Shown here: piece after piece, positions 1-11,466 of the stretch
Layout: the number at the start of each line of letters is the position of its first letter
How positions within the stretch are numbered: the first letter of the stretch is position 1
Assembly (NCBI GenBank): GCA_019671005.1
Contig: CM033714.1
Span: 87,101,909 to 87,165,908 of the forward strand
Source of the DNA: Hibiscus mutabilis
Taxonomy: Eukaryota > Streptophyta > Magnoliopsida > Malvales > Malvaceae
Direction: 5' to 3'
Length of the DNA stretch: 64,000 nucleotides
Made by a program: the position numbers and the translations under genes
The notes under the pieces: generated by a model
What the model was told of the DNA's origin: nothing
Databases searched by the model: none
The model's input: the letters and a program-made list of their open reading frames with translations, nothing else

Positions 1-608
1 CTCAAAGATTTTATTTTTTTCTTCATAATTTGAAAAACATAGAATTCATGCTATCCCTCCTTCCACCCCCAAAAGAAAAGGAAACACATTTCGATTTATT
101 GATCAAGTAGTTATTTCTCTAGGACCCTGCTTGGGCACTCCTTCATTGCTTTTCATTATGCTTGTCAACGCCATTTACTTGTGTAAGACCCACCTAGGAA
201 ATGAGAAATTAATACTTATTAATGGTGATTAGAGTTGTGTGGAGGAGCCTTACCCATGTAGGAAATTGTTGTAATATTGAATTATTTTTGTTTTAATCAA
301 ATTAAAGGTCCGTCTAAGTGATTTTTTAGTCAAGCCTTTAATTCTAGGTTTTACATTTTTCTGTAATAAAAAATTTACCATAGATGAATTGTTCAATAGC
401 TTGATTTTCTGGGCCCTAGATTAGTAAACTAGGCAAAATTGAAAAAATCAGAATGATTATTAACAAACAATAAAATTTGGTAACTTAAATATGTGGGTAT
501 ATTTGTTTGGTTTACTTTTATCTGATCTTCCCATGTTTTATGAAAATGGGGAAGGGAAGATTATTTCTTTTTGACATATTTTTCATTAATTTCTTTGCCT
601 CATTCTAG

Positions 609-3600
609 GATGACACAGCATTTGAGAAACAAAGTGCACTTTTTGCATTGGCAGTTTCAGATATAGTACTCATAAACATGTAAGGTTTGGACCTCTATGG
701 TGCTTGACATTGTTCTGAACATGAGTTAATTTCTATCAGTAGTACATGCAAGTGATATTCTTGAGCATTTTTTCATTTAGGTGGTGTCATGATATTGGTC
801 GTGAGCAAGCTGCCAACAAGCCACTTCTGAAGACTGTATTCCAGGTATTTGCGATCTCGCTGCCCTTTCCAAGCAGTGCCCTGAATTTTGAGTGGTTCTT
901 TTCTTGATCTACTTGTATATGTCTGCAGGTCATGATGCGGTTGTTTAGTCCCCGCAAAACGACTTTGATGTTTGTCATCCGTGATAAAACAAGGGTTGGT
1001 ACCTTTACTTTATGGAGCATGTTATTCTTGGCGGGCTAATTTTTTGTTCACCTTTTCCTCAATTTTTTGTAGTGTATAAGCTTTGTATTGTTAATATGTA
1101 TCAAGGGTTTTCTAATTCAGTTGAGTTTATGGTTTCTTAACCTTTCATGTTTTTCAGACGCCTCTAGAAAATTTAGAACCTGTTCTGAGAGAGGATATTC
1201 AGAAGGTACAGATATATAGTGCTTATGCTTCTTATATTTCTGATTAACTTCACTAACGTATTCTTCTGACCCATTTTCTTGGAATTGCAGATATGGGACT
1301 CAGTTCCTAAGCTGCAGGCACATAAGGAAACTCCATTAAGTGAATTTTTCAATGTATGATGCTGGTTTCTGAGTTATGCAAGATAAATTTAAATTTTTAA
1401 TGTCTCTTTAACTTTTCTGATGAGTGTTGTTTTTGACGGTTATTGATATTGCTGATAATGGCCAGGTTGAGGTTGTTGCACTTAATAGTTATGAAGAAAA
1501 AGAAGAGCAATTTAAAGAGCAGGTACCATGTTTGGGTCATCTCTTAAGGACAAACTTTGCACTATTGGCTTTTTAGAAGATTTTTCTTTTAAATGGAAAG
1601 AAGACCATATTGAATGTCTATTCCTAGGCTTGTGATGACACCATAGTCATTGTTTGGTGACTCCCCCCCTCCCGATTTGTGTTATTACATTTCCTTTTCT
1701 TGCTTGTCCTGATTGTACTGTCTAAAATAAAAGATCCACCTTCCGTGTAATTTTCTCTGAATGTTGGATGGTGCTGTTGAGATATTTGACCGACTTTCAA
1801 ATGGAAGCTTGTCTGATTGTATTATTATGATGAAGGTTGCTAATTTGAGACAACGATTCTTCCACTCTATTGCACCGGGAGGGCTTGCTGGGGATCGGAG
1901 GGGAGTGGTACCTGCTTCCGGGTTCTTGTTTAGTGCACAACAAATCTGGAAAGTCATTAAAGAGAATAAGGACCTTGACCTTCCAGCCCATAAGGTAACC
2001 TTTTGAGCATTAGCTTAAATGAAATTTGTAATTCTTGTTGGCTTTTCTGTTATCTATGTTTCATTTGCCTGCAGGTCATGGTGGCTACAGTACGATGTGA
2101 AGAAATTGCCAATGAAAAGTATGCTGGTTTCACTGCAAATGAGGTATGTGGACATTAATTCATAAATATATGCATTTAAACATGCTCTAATTTTTGGAGC
2201 TGGTTACTTTTATAGAAACTAAAACCAACCTTTTACCTCTATGACAGAGCTGGTGTCTATTAGAAGAAGCTGTGCAGTCTGGTCTAGTTGCTGGCTTTGG
2301 GAAGAAGCTGAATTCAATTCTCTGCACTTCTCTATCTGAGTACATCTACTTTAATAAGAACACAAGATTCAGTGTCTAAATTTCAAATAGGCTACTACCT
2401 GTATTAAAATTTGGAAGAGCTAAGTTGATTTAGGTAAAGACTGTTTGAGATTAAAGAAATTATAGAAGTCATTCGTTTTCAAAAGCGACTCTATAGAGTT
2501 TTGAGGGTAAAAGATAAATCATTATGTCGTTGTTACTGATTGGAGATCTGATGACTTGTGGGTCATGATGGTGATAATAATATGTTGCTTCATTAAATTG
2601 GTGGATGAAAATTATCCTGATGCGTACCTTGGCCAAATAAGTGGCAGTTTTGTTAAGCAGGTCAAGATTGTTTTTTTTTTTCGTGCACCAACTGCTTTGT
2701 TCATTTTGTTATGATTTTAGGTATGATTCGGAAGCCACATATTTTGATGAAGGTGTTAGATCAGCAAAGAGAAAGCAGCTAGAAGAAAAACTGCTTCAAG
2801 TAATGGCACACTCTGCATTCTTGTCTAGTATTTGTTATTTAAAGTTTGGGTAAACTACTCAAGGTTACTTTTGCGAAGCCGACTTTCATTTTGAAAACCC
2901 TAATTCCTTGACCACCAATAAATGTTATACAACTATTGAGCTTAAAGAACAACTATTTCAATAATTTCCAAGGATTACAAGCACTAAAGAACAACTATTT
3001 CAATAATTGTGTTTTACAATGCGAAGTCAGACTTCCGTTATTGGGTTATAACGGCCCAGTGACCAAAATGAAGGTAGCTTTTTCAAAATGAGTGACCAAA
3101 ATAGGACGACTGAAAACAAAAGTGACTTTGGGGGTAGTTTACCCTTAAAGTTTATCAACTCACTTGCTTTTTGTCTTCTGATTTAGCTTGTCCAACCAGC
3201 CCACCATTCCATTCTAGGACATTTAAGGTCTGAAACTCTTGAGAAATTTAAGGAAGCATTTGAAAAGGCTTTGAATGAAGGGGAGGGATTTTCTGTGGCT
3301 GCTCGCAACTGCACTAAATCTTACATGGCTTTGTTTGATGAAGGGTATGAAGGTATGGTTGAGCTTGATGAACTATTCTCTTAGCTTTGAAAAAAAAGAA
3401 ACAGAACTGCAAAACACAAATTCAAGAGCTATGAAGTGAAGAAAGAGAAAAGAAATCATTAAGATGGTTTGTTTGGTAATGAAATATTCAAATCAGATGA
3501 AATTATTTTTTTAAAACATTATTGTGAATTGAAACTTTAAATAATGAACCTGTATACATTGGTTGCATGTAATTGCTGGTACTATAGTTATTTGTTAATG

Positions 3601-6600
3601 AAAGTTTTTTTGGTCAATAAGATGGACTGAGTGAATGTGGAGTAAAACTTCATTTTTTCAGATGCTGTTGTGGAACTATCAAATTGGGATTCCTCTAAAG
3701 TCAGGGATAAGCTACATCGTGATATTGATGCGCATATTGATTCTGTCCAAGCTGCCAAACTTTCAGAGCTGACTTCATCATATGAGGTATGGCTCTTATT
3801 TCTGTCCCTTCTAATCATTTAGTCAAGTGATTGCCCCATGGTTATCGACTCTTCTATTATTTCCAGATTTCTTGTTGTATAGTAACTAGTAAGCCATATC
3901 AATATTGAAAAGTTTGTCATAGAGTAGCCTAACAAAATATTAAAGCAGGAATTTGTATATCATTTTCATCTTTTTTCTGGGTTGCAAGGAGGCAACGTGT
4001 TTTGAAGTTGATACTGTGTTGTTATGACATTTATTTTCTGTCTTGCTGGTTGTTGAAATTTTTGACTTGTTGCATATGTTTGTTACTTAAAAACAATTTT
4101 AGCCCAATTAATTAAGATGTCATGTTCAGTTAGTTTGTGGATATTGTACTGTGTTTCTACTTGTTGAAAATTTTCCATCATTGAACACAATGTGAATTAG
4201 TTTAGGAATAACGAAGCTCAATTAACTTAGATGTGATTATTACACAGTTGGGTTATTGAACTAAACTTTATGGGCATGCAGTCTTGGTTTGAATAAGAAA
4301 GGTTGTTTTCTAGTTTAATTCTTTTGCCGAACATGAATTTGGGCCCTTTGGTGTTTTCTTTTTCGTCTGACGTACTATTTATGGTAAACAACAGATCGCC
4401 TCATATGTGATTACTCTTAATTTTTTCTGTTTGATTACTATGATGGTGATATCCCCAATACATGTTTATAACTGGTTAAAGCACCAGTTCGGATCATACT
4501 GATAATTATGGTACATTTGCAGGGAAAGCTGAACGAAGCATTATCAGGACCTGTTGAAGCACTTTTAGATGGTGCTAGTGATGATACATGGCCCTCAATA
4601 AAGAAACTTCTCCAGCGTGAAACTGAATCAGCTGTCTCTGGACTCTCCAATGCCCTCTCTGGTTTTGACATGGATGAAAAAACCAAGGATAAGATTCTAA
4701 CGACATTGGAGGATTATGCAAGAGGTGTTGTTGAAACAAAAGCAAGGGAAGAAGCTGGAAGGGCACTGCTCCGTATGAAGGACCGGTAATAGCACATTTA
4801 AATGTTTGAGTTAAAGCATTTGATTTGTTAGACATTATGTATCACCAAAATTGACATAAGATTTATACAGGTTTTCAACATTGTTTAGTCATGATTCTGA
4901 TTCAATGCCACGGGTTTGGACTGGGAAGGAAGATATCCGAGCCATCACTAAAACAGCTCGCTCTGCAGTATGTCTGTGCACTATCATTTGTTGCATTTTA
5001 AGAATTATGCTACATTTTATCCTCTGCTAAACTTTGTTTATTTTCTCTTGCCAGTCCTTAAAGTTGCTATCTGTTATAGCTGCAATCCGGTTGGATGATA
5101 ATGTTGATAATATCGAGAATACACTAACTTCTGCCTTGGTGGATACAAAAAATAATGCTGCTATAACTGATAGGAGCATTACAACATTTGATCCACTAGC
5201 CTCAAGCACTTGGGAGCAGGTAATGTCCTGTTATTGCAGAAGATGGTTATGAGATTTAGTTTAAACTATAGAAATTGCTTGACCATTGCATACAAACAAA
5301 GTTACAGTTGTCTGGGCTTGTCTGACAATAAATGTTGCCATGAGTGCAAATTTGTTAGGCATTAACTTACTAAACTTATAATGCTGAAACAACCCCAGGG
5401 TCTTGATGTATATGTCTTCCTCATTAACTCTGGAACTTCATCTTTTGAACATGTTTTATGTGTGATTTATTCTTATGACTGTTAATTTTGGTATAGGTTC
5501 CACCTGCTAAGACGTTGATCACACCTGTTCAGTGCAAGTCTTTGTGGCGGCAATTCAGGGCTGAGACAGAGTACACTGTCACGCAGGCCATTTCTGCTCA
5601 GGCAGGAATATTAAAATTCTAATTATCTTGAAGATTTCATTTTATTCCCTTCCCCATCTACATCTAGTACTGGTTTTGAATTGTCACTGCATTATGTTAA
5701 CCAATGCCATAAAAATCCTGTTGTGTTTCCCTAATTTTTCACATGTACCACCTCTTTGTAGCATAAAGTTATTACTGAGAGTTTTATTCACTGGAATTTG
5801 AAGTTTATGTTTTGGTCTAAGTAGGCATGCTATTGCTAATAAATCTATGGTTTTTTCCTTGAATTTTTCTTCTATTTTCAGGAAGCAAACAAGCGTAACA
5901 ATAACTGGCTGCCACCTCCATGGGCAATTGTTGCCTTGATAATCTTGGGTTTTAATGAATTTATGACTCTTCTAAGGTGTTGCACTTGTAGCATTGAATT
6001 AATTGTGGTCGGGTATTCAACAATATTGTTTATCCTTGTCTGTTGCTGGTGCTTACTCAGAGGTACCTCGTTGCAGGAATCCTTTATATCTGGGTGTCAT
6101 CTTTGTGGGTTTCCTTGTTATAAAGGCTCTATGGGTGCAGCTTGACATTTCGGGTGAATTCTGCAATGGTGCTGTGAGTATCAAACTAAAAATTTTCTGT
6201 CCCTTGTTTATATCTGAGCATGCTTCAAAATATTTGGTTAGCTAATGACTCTTACAGCTACAAGGGCATTTAAAACTTTTAGTTGTGAAAACTTCATATT
6301 TATAAGCAGATTGCTGATGATGATTTTCAGTTTAAACATAGTTTGAGATCTTTTTCTGTTTTTCTATTTTGTAAACGTTCCACCTATCCTTATTTTGCAG
6401 CTCATGAATATCCATAAATTTGATGTATTGTAAATGGAAATTAATTGTTAGATGAAATTTTATTATCAGTATCATGCACGGCACTCCGTAGTTTGTACGA
6501 AATGCAATTATTCAGTAAAATTTCTTGCATGTAACAAAAACCATTAAGGACTACTTATTTCGACTATTGTTGTGGTTAATTTATTTTACTTCTTCTGATC

Positions 6601-6866
6601 AAATGACTGATTTACTTTTTATGCTACAGCTTCCGGGGCTTCTTTCCTTATCTACCAAGTTCCTTCCCACCGTGATGAATCTTCTCAGAAAGTTAGCCGA
6701 GGAGGGGCAAATGCCTGCAACAAATAATTCTCAGACGAACCATGCAGTAGCATCTAAGAGCTTCCAAAATGGAAGCACCAGAAGCAATGCATCATCGAGT
6801 TCTTCATCCGGAATAACTGCATCAGAAAACTGGAACGAATACTCCAGCTTCACAAAAGAAGAATGA
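609..6866 (+). CDS. RHD3: RHD3-type atlastin GTPase (ER membrane fusion), 5'-partial
   Basis: This is a dynamin-like GTPase of the ROOT HAIR DEFECTIVE 3/Sey1/atlastin family, which fuses ER tubules and shapes the ER network. Nineteen exons can be read: 609-679, 781-844, 929-994, 1158-1205, 1291-1353, 1466-1522, 1836-1994, 2075-2143, 2248-2339, 2721-2799, 3187-3352, 3662-3786, 4523-4785, 4871-4967, 5055-5219, 5497-5601, 5882-5976, 6077-6173 and 6630-6866. The phases agree throughout and give 705 residues plus a stop. The family is about 800 residues long, so the P-loop and first GTPase motifs lie upstream; 1-608 reads as intron. Visible hallmarks are [18 protein letters not shown], the G4-type RD in FVIRDKTR, the helical middle domain ([24 protein letters not shown]) and a C-terminal membrane hairpin starting [16 protein letters not shown]. 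The last exon gives a Ser/Asn-rich cytosolic tail. The family assignment is secure; orthology within it is inferred. Confidence 0.95.
2848..3144. mobile_element. Mutator-type MITE in an RHD3 intron
   Basis: This 297-bp insertion has inverted ends (GGGTAAACTAC... on the left, ...GTAGTTTACCC on the right, with AAGTCACTTTTG-like sequence further in). It is flanked by a perfect 9-bp duplication, TTAAAGTTT, at 2839-2847 and 3145-3153. A 9-bp TSD with long TIRs points to a non-autonomous Mutator element. It contains an internal direct repeat around AAAGAACAACTATTTCAATAA and has no coding capacity. It sits between exons 10 and 11 without touching the splice sites. Confidence 0.9.
5602..5881 (+). other. 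GC-AG intron of the RHD3-like gene
   Basis: The exon ending in ...AISAQ at 5601 is followed directly by GCAGGA, not GT. The next exon begins at 5882 after TTTTCAG with EANKRNNNW. The family protein is continuous here (AISAQEA), and no GT lies where it would keep frame and sequence, so this is a GC-AG intron, a rare but genuine U2-type class. All other introns in the gene use GT-AG. Confidence 0.8.
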
Positions 6867-7640
6867 ATAAGTTATTACGAAAGGAATATACATTATTTGC
6901 GCCTTGAAGATGCGTGTGTTGTGCTGGCTTTCATGGTTGGGTGTTTTACCAGTGTTTGGATGGTTCCATATACAACTCCTCCGATAATGTTAAAGAGTGA
7001 GTAAGCATATAATGAAAAGGCATTTATTTTTGTGCAAGTGCCGCATACAAGGGTGGTCGCTTTCTTGCGACGGATCCCCATTAAATAGGCTTTCTTCTTC
7101 TTCTTCTAATTATTCTTCAGTCTAAGTTTAATCTATGTATTTTTTTACTGTTTATTGCCCAAATTACAAGTTCGTTGGTTTACATTTTTTTTACTTTGAT
7201 TTTTATGCCTTTCTGTTATTGTTGGAAATTTGGTTGAACTCTTGTCCTCCAAGTTGATCCTCTAGAACTTTCACAGCCACCGTCTAGCTCCGTCTAAAAC
7301 TCCTCCGTAACCAATCATCCAAGAAGCATGGAAGTCACCGTAGCTCGTCATCCCACTCAAACCGATTGATGCACATGCTTCCTTGCATTACACTCCTACT
7401 AGCCCCTTCTGAATTTCAGTTTTCTGTACTTGATTGTGTGAGCATTCAATCGAGTCAAAAAATAAAATTTAAGTTGAGTTTTATTTTATAAAGTTTTTTT
7501 TGAATAGCTAAAAGTGATTATAAGGTAGTATTTGTTCATAGATATTATATGTTTTTTTACTAAGACACTTGTTCGGTTCGTTTATGTTTTTCAAGTTAAT
7601 GTACAATGTTTCTTACTAATTTTATGCATTATGACCAGCT
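6867..7640. other. RHD3 3' UTR and plain spacer
   Basis: The first few hundred bases after the RHD3 stop presumably hold its 3' UTR and poly(A) region, with a short TTC-repeat tract near 7090-7108. The rest is AT-rich spacer with no gene or bounded repeat that I can support. Confidence 0.5.
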
Positions 7641-8120
7641 TAGGGGTGTAAACGAGCCGAGTCGAGCTCGAGTAGTGCTAAGCTCGACTTGAGCTTAAGT
7701 ATGATGAGCTCGGCTTGTTAAAAACTCGAGTTGAGCTCGAGTCGAGTATTAATCGAGTTTTGACTGAGTCGAGCTTGCTCGAGTAGCTCGTGATCTGTCT
7801 CGTTTCATTCACAACCATGTTCATATTATTATTATTATTATTATTATCGATCAAATTGCATAATTTTATTATAGATAGAATCATACAAAAGAAATATTTT
7901 TATGTGACTCATTAAAAACGCTTTAATCCTAGTAGGAGAAAAAAATTAAAAAATAATTTATTATATTTTCGAGTAGCTCGCGAATTTTTCGAGTCGGGTA
8001 TTAAGTAGCTCGGCTCGGTTCATTAAGAACTAAAGTTGAGTTCAAGCTCAAATCGAGTCCAATCAAATCAAATATTGACCGAATCGAGTTTAAATAGCTT
8101 GCGATTAGTCTCGTGCCCTA
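7641..8120. mobile_element. Non-autonomous hAT-type element (CGAGCTCGAG-rich)
   Basis: This 480-bp element starts TAGGGGTGTAAACGAG and ends CTCGTGCCCTA, an imperfect TIR of the hAT kind. The flanking 8-mers GACCAGCT (7633-7640) and GACTAGAT (8121-8128) match at 6 of 8 positions, as expected for an aged hAT TSD. The interior is built from iterated CGAGTCGAGCTCGAG-like words and a run of ATT triplets. It has no coding capacity; small ORFs inside it are translations of the repeat. Confidence 0.75.
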
Positions 8121-8128
8121 GACTAGAT

Positions 8129-9432
8129 TCACAATTTGTTGCTTCTTTTATTAGCAATATTAGCTGACCGTATCACCACGTGGTCTAAGGTAACGTTCGC
8201 ATATCGAATTCGCAAGGGGTCTTGATTGGTCGCTCGCACGATCATAATCTGCTGGTACGTTCACAAAAAGTTACAGTTGGTTGTTTGTGCGTCTGAAAGT
8301 TCGCATGGTGGCAATTCATGTGGTACTAACAGAGTTTATTTTTTATTTAATTATACATTTAAAAAAATTATGTTTTGTTATTTTCATTTGAGAAGAAAAT
8401 AATTGTGTTTATGCTATACACAAACGTAAATGATGATAGGTCGATAAAGTTCTTACTAATGTATAAAAATTAAATTAAATTAAAATTTAAAATTAAAATT
8501 TATGTATCATGTTATAATTTAAATTAGAGTTCATGTATGGTTTTATTAATTATCTTTTTTATTTTTATTTTGGTGAATAATAATTGAGCGTATTTACGTA
8601 AAATTCTCATCATATAAATGTAGTAATATTTAATGGTAAATATAATAAATAATAATCGGGTTAGGGAGATAATTAGGTTGGCTTGAACCGGGAGAGTTCA
8701 TGAGTGGGCATAACAAGGGAAAAGAAAAGGTAGGCCCCGCACTAAATGATTGAGAAATGAAAGGGCCCCTCCTTTTTGTCACTAAAAAAATCTATGACAT
8801 GCAGTACAATCCACATCTCAAATCGAAGTCTTACACGTGGAAGATAAGATGTCATCAACGGTTGTTATAAATATTGACAATATCCACAGGAAATTATTGG
8901 AGGCAATAATACCGCAGCGCTTTTCAGTTACAGAGGATAGTTATTGTTCTGAGCACACCCGTGAAAAGGACACGTACGGTTGACCCATGTTAGTACACGC
9001 GGCTGAAAAGGATTGGATGGACTTTGACAGAGCGTCATCCTTTTTGGTGTCTGGGTTCCTGCCTTGTTTATCTGAGGAGGCGGCAAAATTGCCTTTTTCA
9101 CTTTCTCCGGATTGGACAAAAATCATAAGTTAAAGTTTTGATTTTTTTATACTCGATATTAAAAAATTAAATCATAAATTTTAATATTAAATTTTAAACT
9201 TTAAATCTTAAAAAATATATTTTACTCCAAATTTCTTGAACTCTAATATTATACACTAACATTAAACTTTAACTATAATCTTAAACCTTAAATTTTTTTG
9301 TATGATAACATAAATAAAACACAAAACAAGATACACTTCCCATCCATCCATCTCTTTATAACAATGAAAAAGATAGAATTATTACCATATGGGTCCCACT
9401 CTCTCATTTGACAAATACTTTTACCTCCCCCA
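8129..9432. other. AT-rich spacer without a recognisable gene
   Basis: The stretch 8890-9120 is less AT-rich than its surroundings and holds short ORFs on minus that overlap in different frames, but none shows a domain. I see nothing else that can be annotated. Confidence 0.4.
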
Positions 9433-9441
9433 TCTGCTTAA

Positions 9442-9810
9442 GGTGAAATTAGCCAAATATACTCCTTAAAATAATTATTTAGATAAATAATCTCATTTAT
9501 GATTATTTAGATAAATACGCCTTCAGTCCATGTAAGACAAAATTTACATCCTATTAAAAAAGAGTTTTGAATTTGCTTTTAACTAAATATGAGTTTTGCG
9601 TTGAATAAATTAGTAAGAAGAAAAAAAATCAATTTACCACGTTTATTTTGCATATAACTCACTCTTAGTGAAACAGAGTTCGAAACTCACTTTTGTTAAG
9701 ACGCTAATTTATTTTATGTAGGTTGAAAGAGTATATTCATCTAAATAATCTTAGATGAGGGTTGTTTATCTAATTAGTTATTTTTACGAATGTATTTGAA
9801 TGATTTTGCC
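9442..9810. mobile_element. Mutator-type MITE with about 75-bp TIRs
   Basis: The left end (GGTGAAATTAGCCAAATA...) and the reverse complement of the right end (GGCAAAATCATTCAAATA...) align for roughly 75 bases, both running into ATTATTTAGAT. The flanking 9-mers TCTGCTTAA (9433-9441) and CCTGCCTAA (9811-9819) match at 7 of 9 positions. This looks like a decayed non-autonomous Mutator element. It has no ORF of interest. Confidence 0.7.
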
Positions 9811-10068
9811 CCTGCCTAATGCCTATATGTAAAAATTATCCAACAATTATCATAAGTTGAATTGTAAAAAATATCATTCATATTTAATGTGGCCGATTTT
9901 TAGATGGACGACTTTTAAACGTTTTATTAAAGAAATATGAAAAAATATATAAAAAATCATTATAATAATTCTATTTATTGTTTAAATAAAAAATATTTTA
10001 ATAATTTATTAACTGAATTAATACCTAATTATCTAGTGACACCAACTCAATGTTAATAGTAGTGTAGA

Positions 10069-10559
10069 TAGAGGTGGCAAACGGGTCATTTGGTTCGAGT
10101 CATTTCGAGTTTGATATCATTCGGTTCAGATTCAGTTTCAGTTCGGTTCAGTTTTAGTTCGAGTCTATTATGATTCAGGTCGGTTAATATCGATTCGGTT
10201 GATTTCAACTCGGGTCAATTTTGGGTCCATAGGAGATCGGTCGGTTTTAATCGAGTTTTTAGTTTTTTACACCCTATATATAGCTTTATAAAGCCAATAT
10301 ATTTGACTTTTTGGTGAGTTGTGTGGCTATTTATATCTCATCTTTCTTTATTTCTATTAATATATTTTTTATATTTAGGGTTGTCTTCGGTTCGAGTCCA
10401 TTCAGTTTGGGTCCATTTCGATTCAACTAAAATTCAGATCAGTTTCGGTTCAGTTTATTTCGAGCTTCGGATTAAATTTTGAGTCATCATGTTAGAGTCG
10501 ATTTCGGGTCTTGGTTCGAATAAATCGATTTGGGTCTCAGTTCAAATTTGCCAGGTCTA
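10069..10559. mobile_element. Non-autonomous hAT-type element (GGTTCGGTT-rich)
   Basis: This 491-bp element begins TAGAGGTGGCAAACGGG and ends TTTGCCAGGTCTA, giving TIRs of the form TAGA--TGGCAAA. It is flanked by a perfect 8-bp duplication, AGTGTAGA, at 10061-10068 and 10560-10567. The interior iterates TTCGGTTC and TCGAGTC words. No transposase is encoded, so it must have been mobilised in trans. Confidence 0.9.
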
Positions 10560-10682
10560 AGTGTAGATAACATAGAAGCCAAATTTCAATAATAGGAGCT
10601 ATGTGGAAATGGTTGATTGAATAAATATATTTATGAAAAATAGTATCTAGACTTATTCATAAAATTCAATTTGGGTTGGTAT

Positions 10683-11466
10683 TGTTGTGACCATTTTTTA
10701 ACCGGGTGTAAAATAGCCTGACGATTAGGGTTTGAAAATTAGGGTTTTTCTTTTTATTTATTTAATCTTAAAAAGTTATGTTTTTCATGTTTAATCGGAT
10801 TTTCCTTTATTTAATATTGAAAATAAATTTGGAGTCGCCATCGGTCACTTTGGTAGACCATACATCATAAAAACAACCAGAGATTCATTTCTTAAAAATT
10901 TGGGTTTGGGAGTCGGTTATATGTAGAGAAGGATTAGCACCCCAAAAATTACCGTTATCGGTACCTTTTAATTTTAAGTGACATTTTGGCATTTCGAATA
11001 AAAAATTGAATTTAATTTACCCATAATTATCAAAATTGATTTTAATTTCAAATGGAGATATCCTTTTATAAGTGTCGCCATCATTTTTAAACCGATGTGT
11101 GAAAATAACCTGACGATTGATTTTGAAAATTAGGGATTTGTCCATTTTTAACTTAATCTTGAAAATTAAGGTCTTTTATATTAAATCAGATTTTCCTTTT
11201 AATTATTCTTGAAAATCAATTTGGAGTCGCCACCGGTCACTTTGGTAAACCGAACATCATAAAAATAACCAAAGATTCATTTCTTTAATATTTTGGGTTC
11301 GAGAGTCGGTTACGTGTAGTGAAGGACTAGTACCCAGACAAACGCCCGTTATCGGTACCTTTTTAATTTCATGTGGCAGTTTAGCATTTCGAATAACAAT
11401 TTGAATTTAATTTAACTATAATTATTATCTGAATTTAAATTCCGAATGAAGATATCCTTTTATAAG
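10683..11466. repeat. Tandem pair of about 390-bp modules at the left end of the LTR-like unit
   Basis: Two successive copies (about 10683-11070 and 11071-11466) share, in order, GTAAAATAGCCTGACGATT-like sequence, GGAGTCGCCA-CGGTCACTTTGGTA, GAGTCGGTTA-GTGTAG-GAAGGA, CGTTATCGGTACCTTTT and GATATCCTTTTATAAG. The period, judged from these anchors, is close to 391-393 bp. The copies differ by many substitutions, so the duplication is old. Confidence 0.8.

Noticed and set aside
4508..4835. Independent short ORFs on both strands inside the RHD3 gene
   Set aside because: The plus frame is exon 13 of RHD3 and the minus frame is its antisense shadow.
8928..9126. Two overlapping minus-strand ORFs as a small gene
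   Set aside because: They are different frames of one short, slightly GC-richer stretch with no domain, no splice context and no conserved layout.
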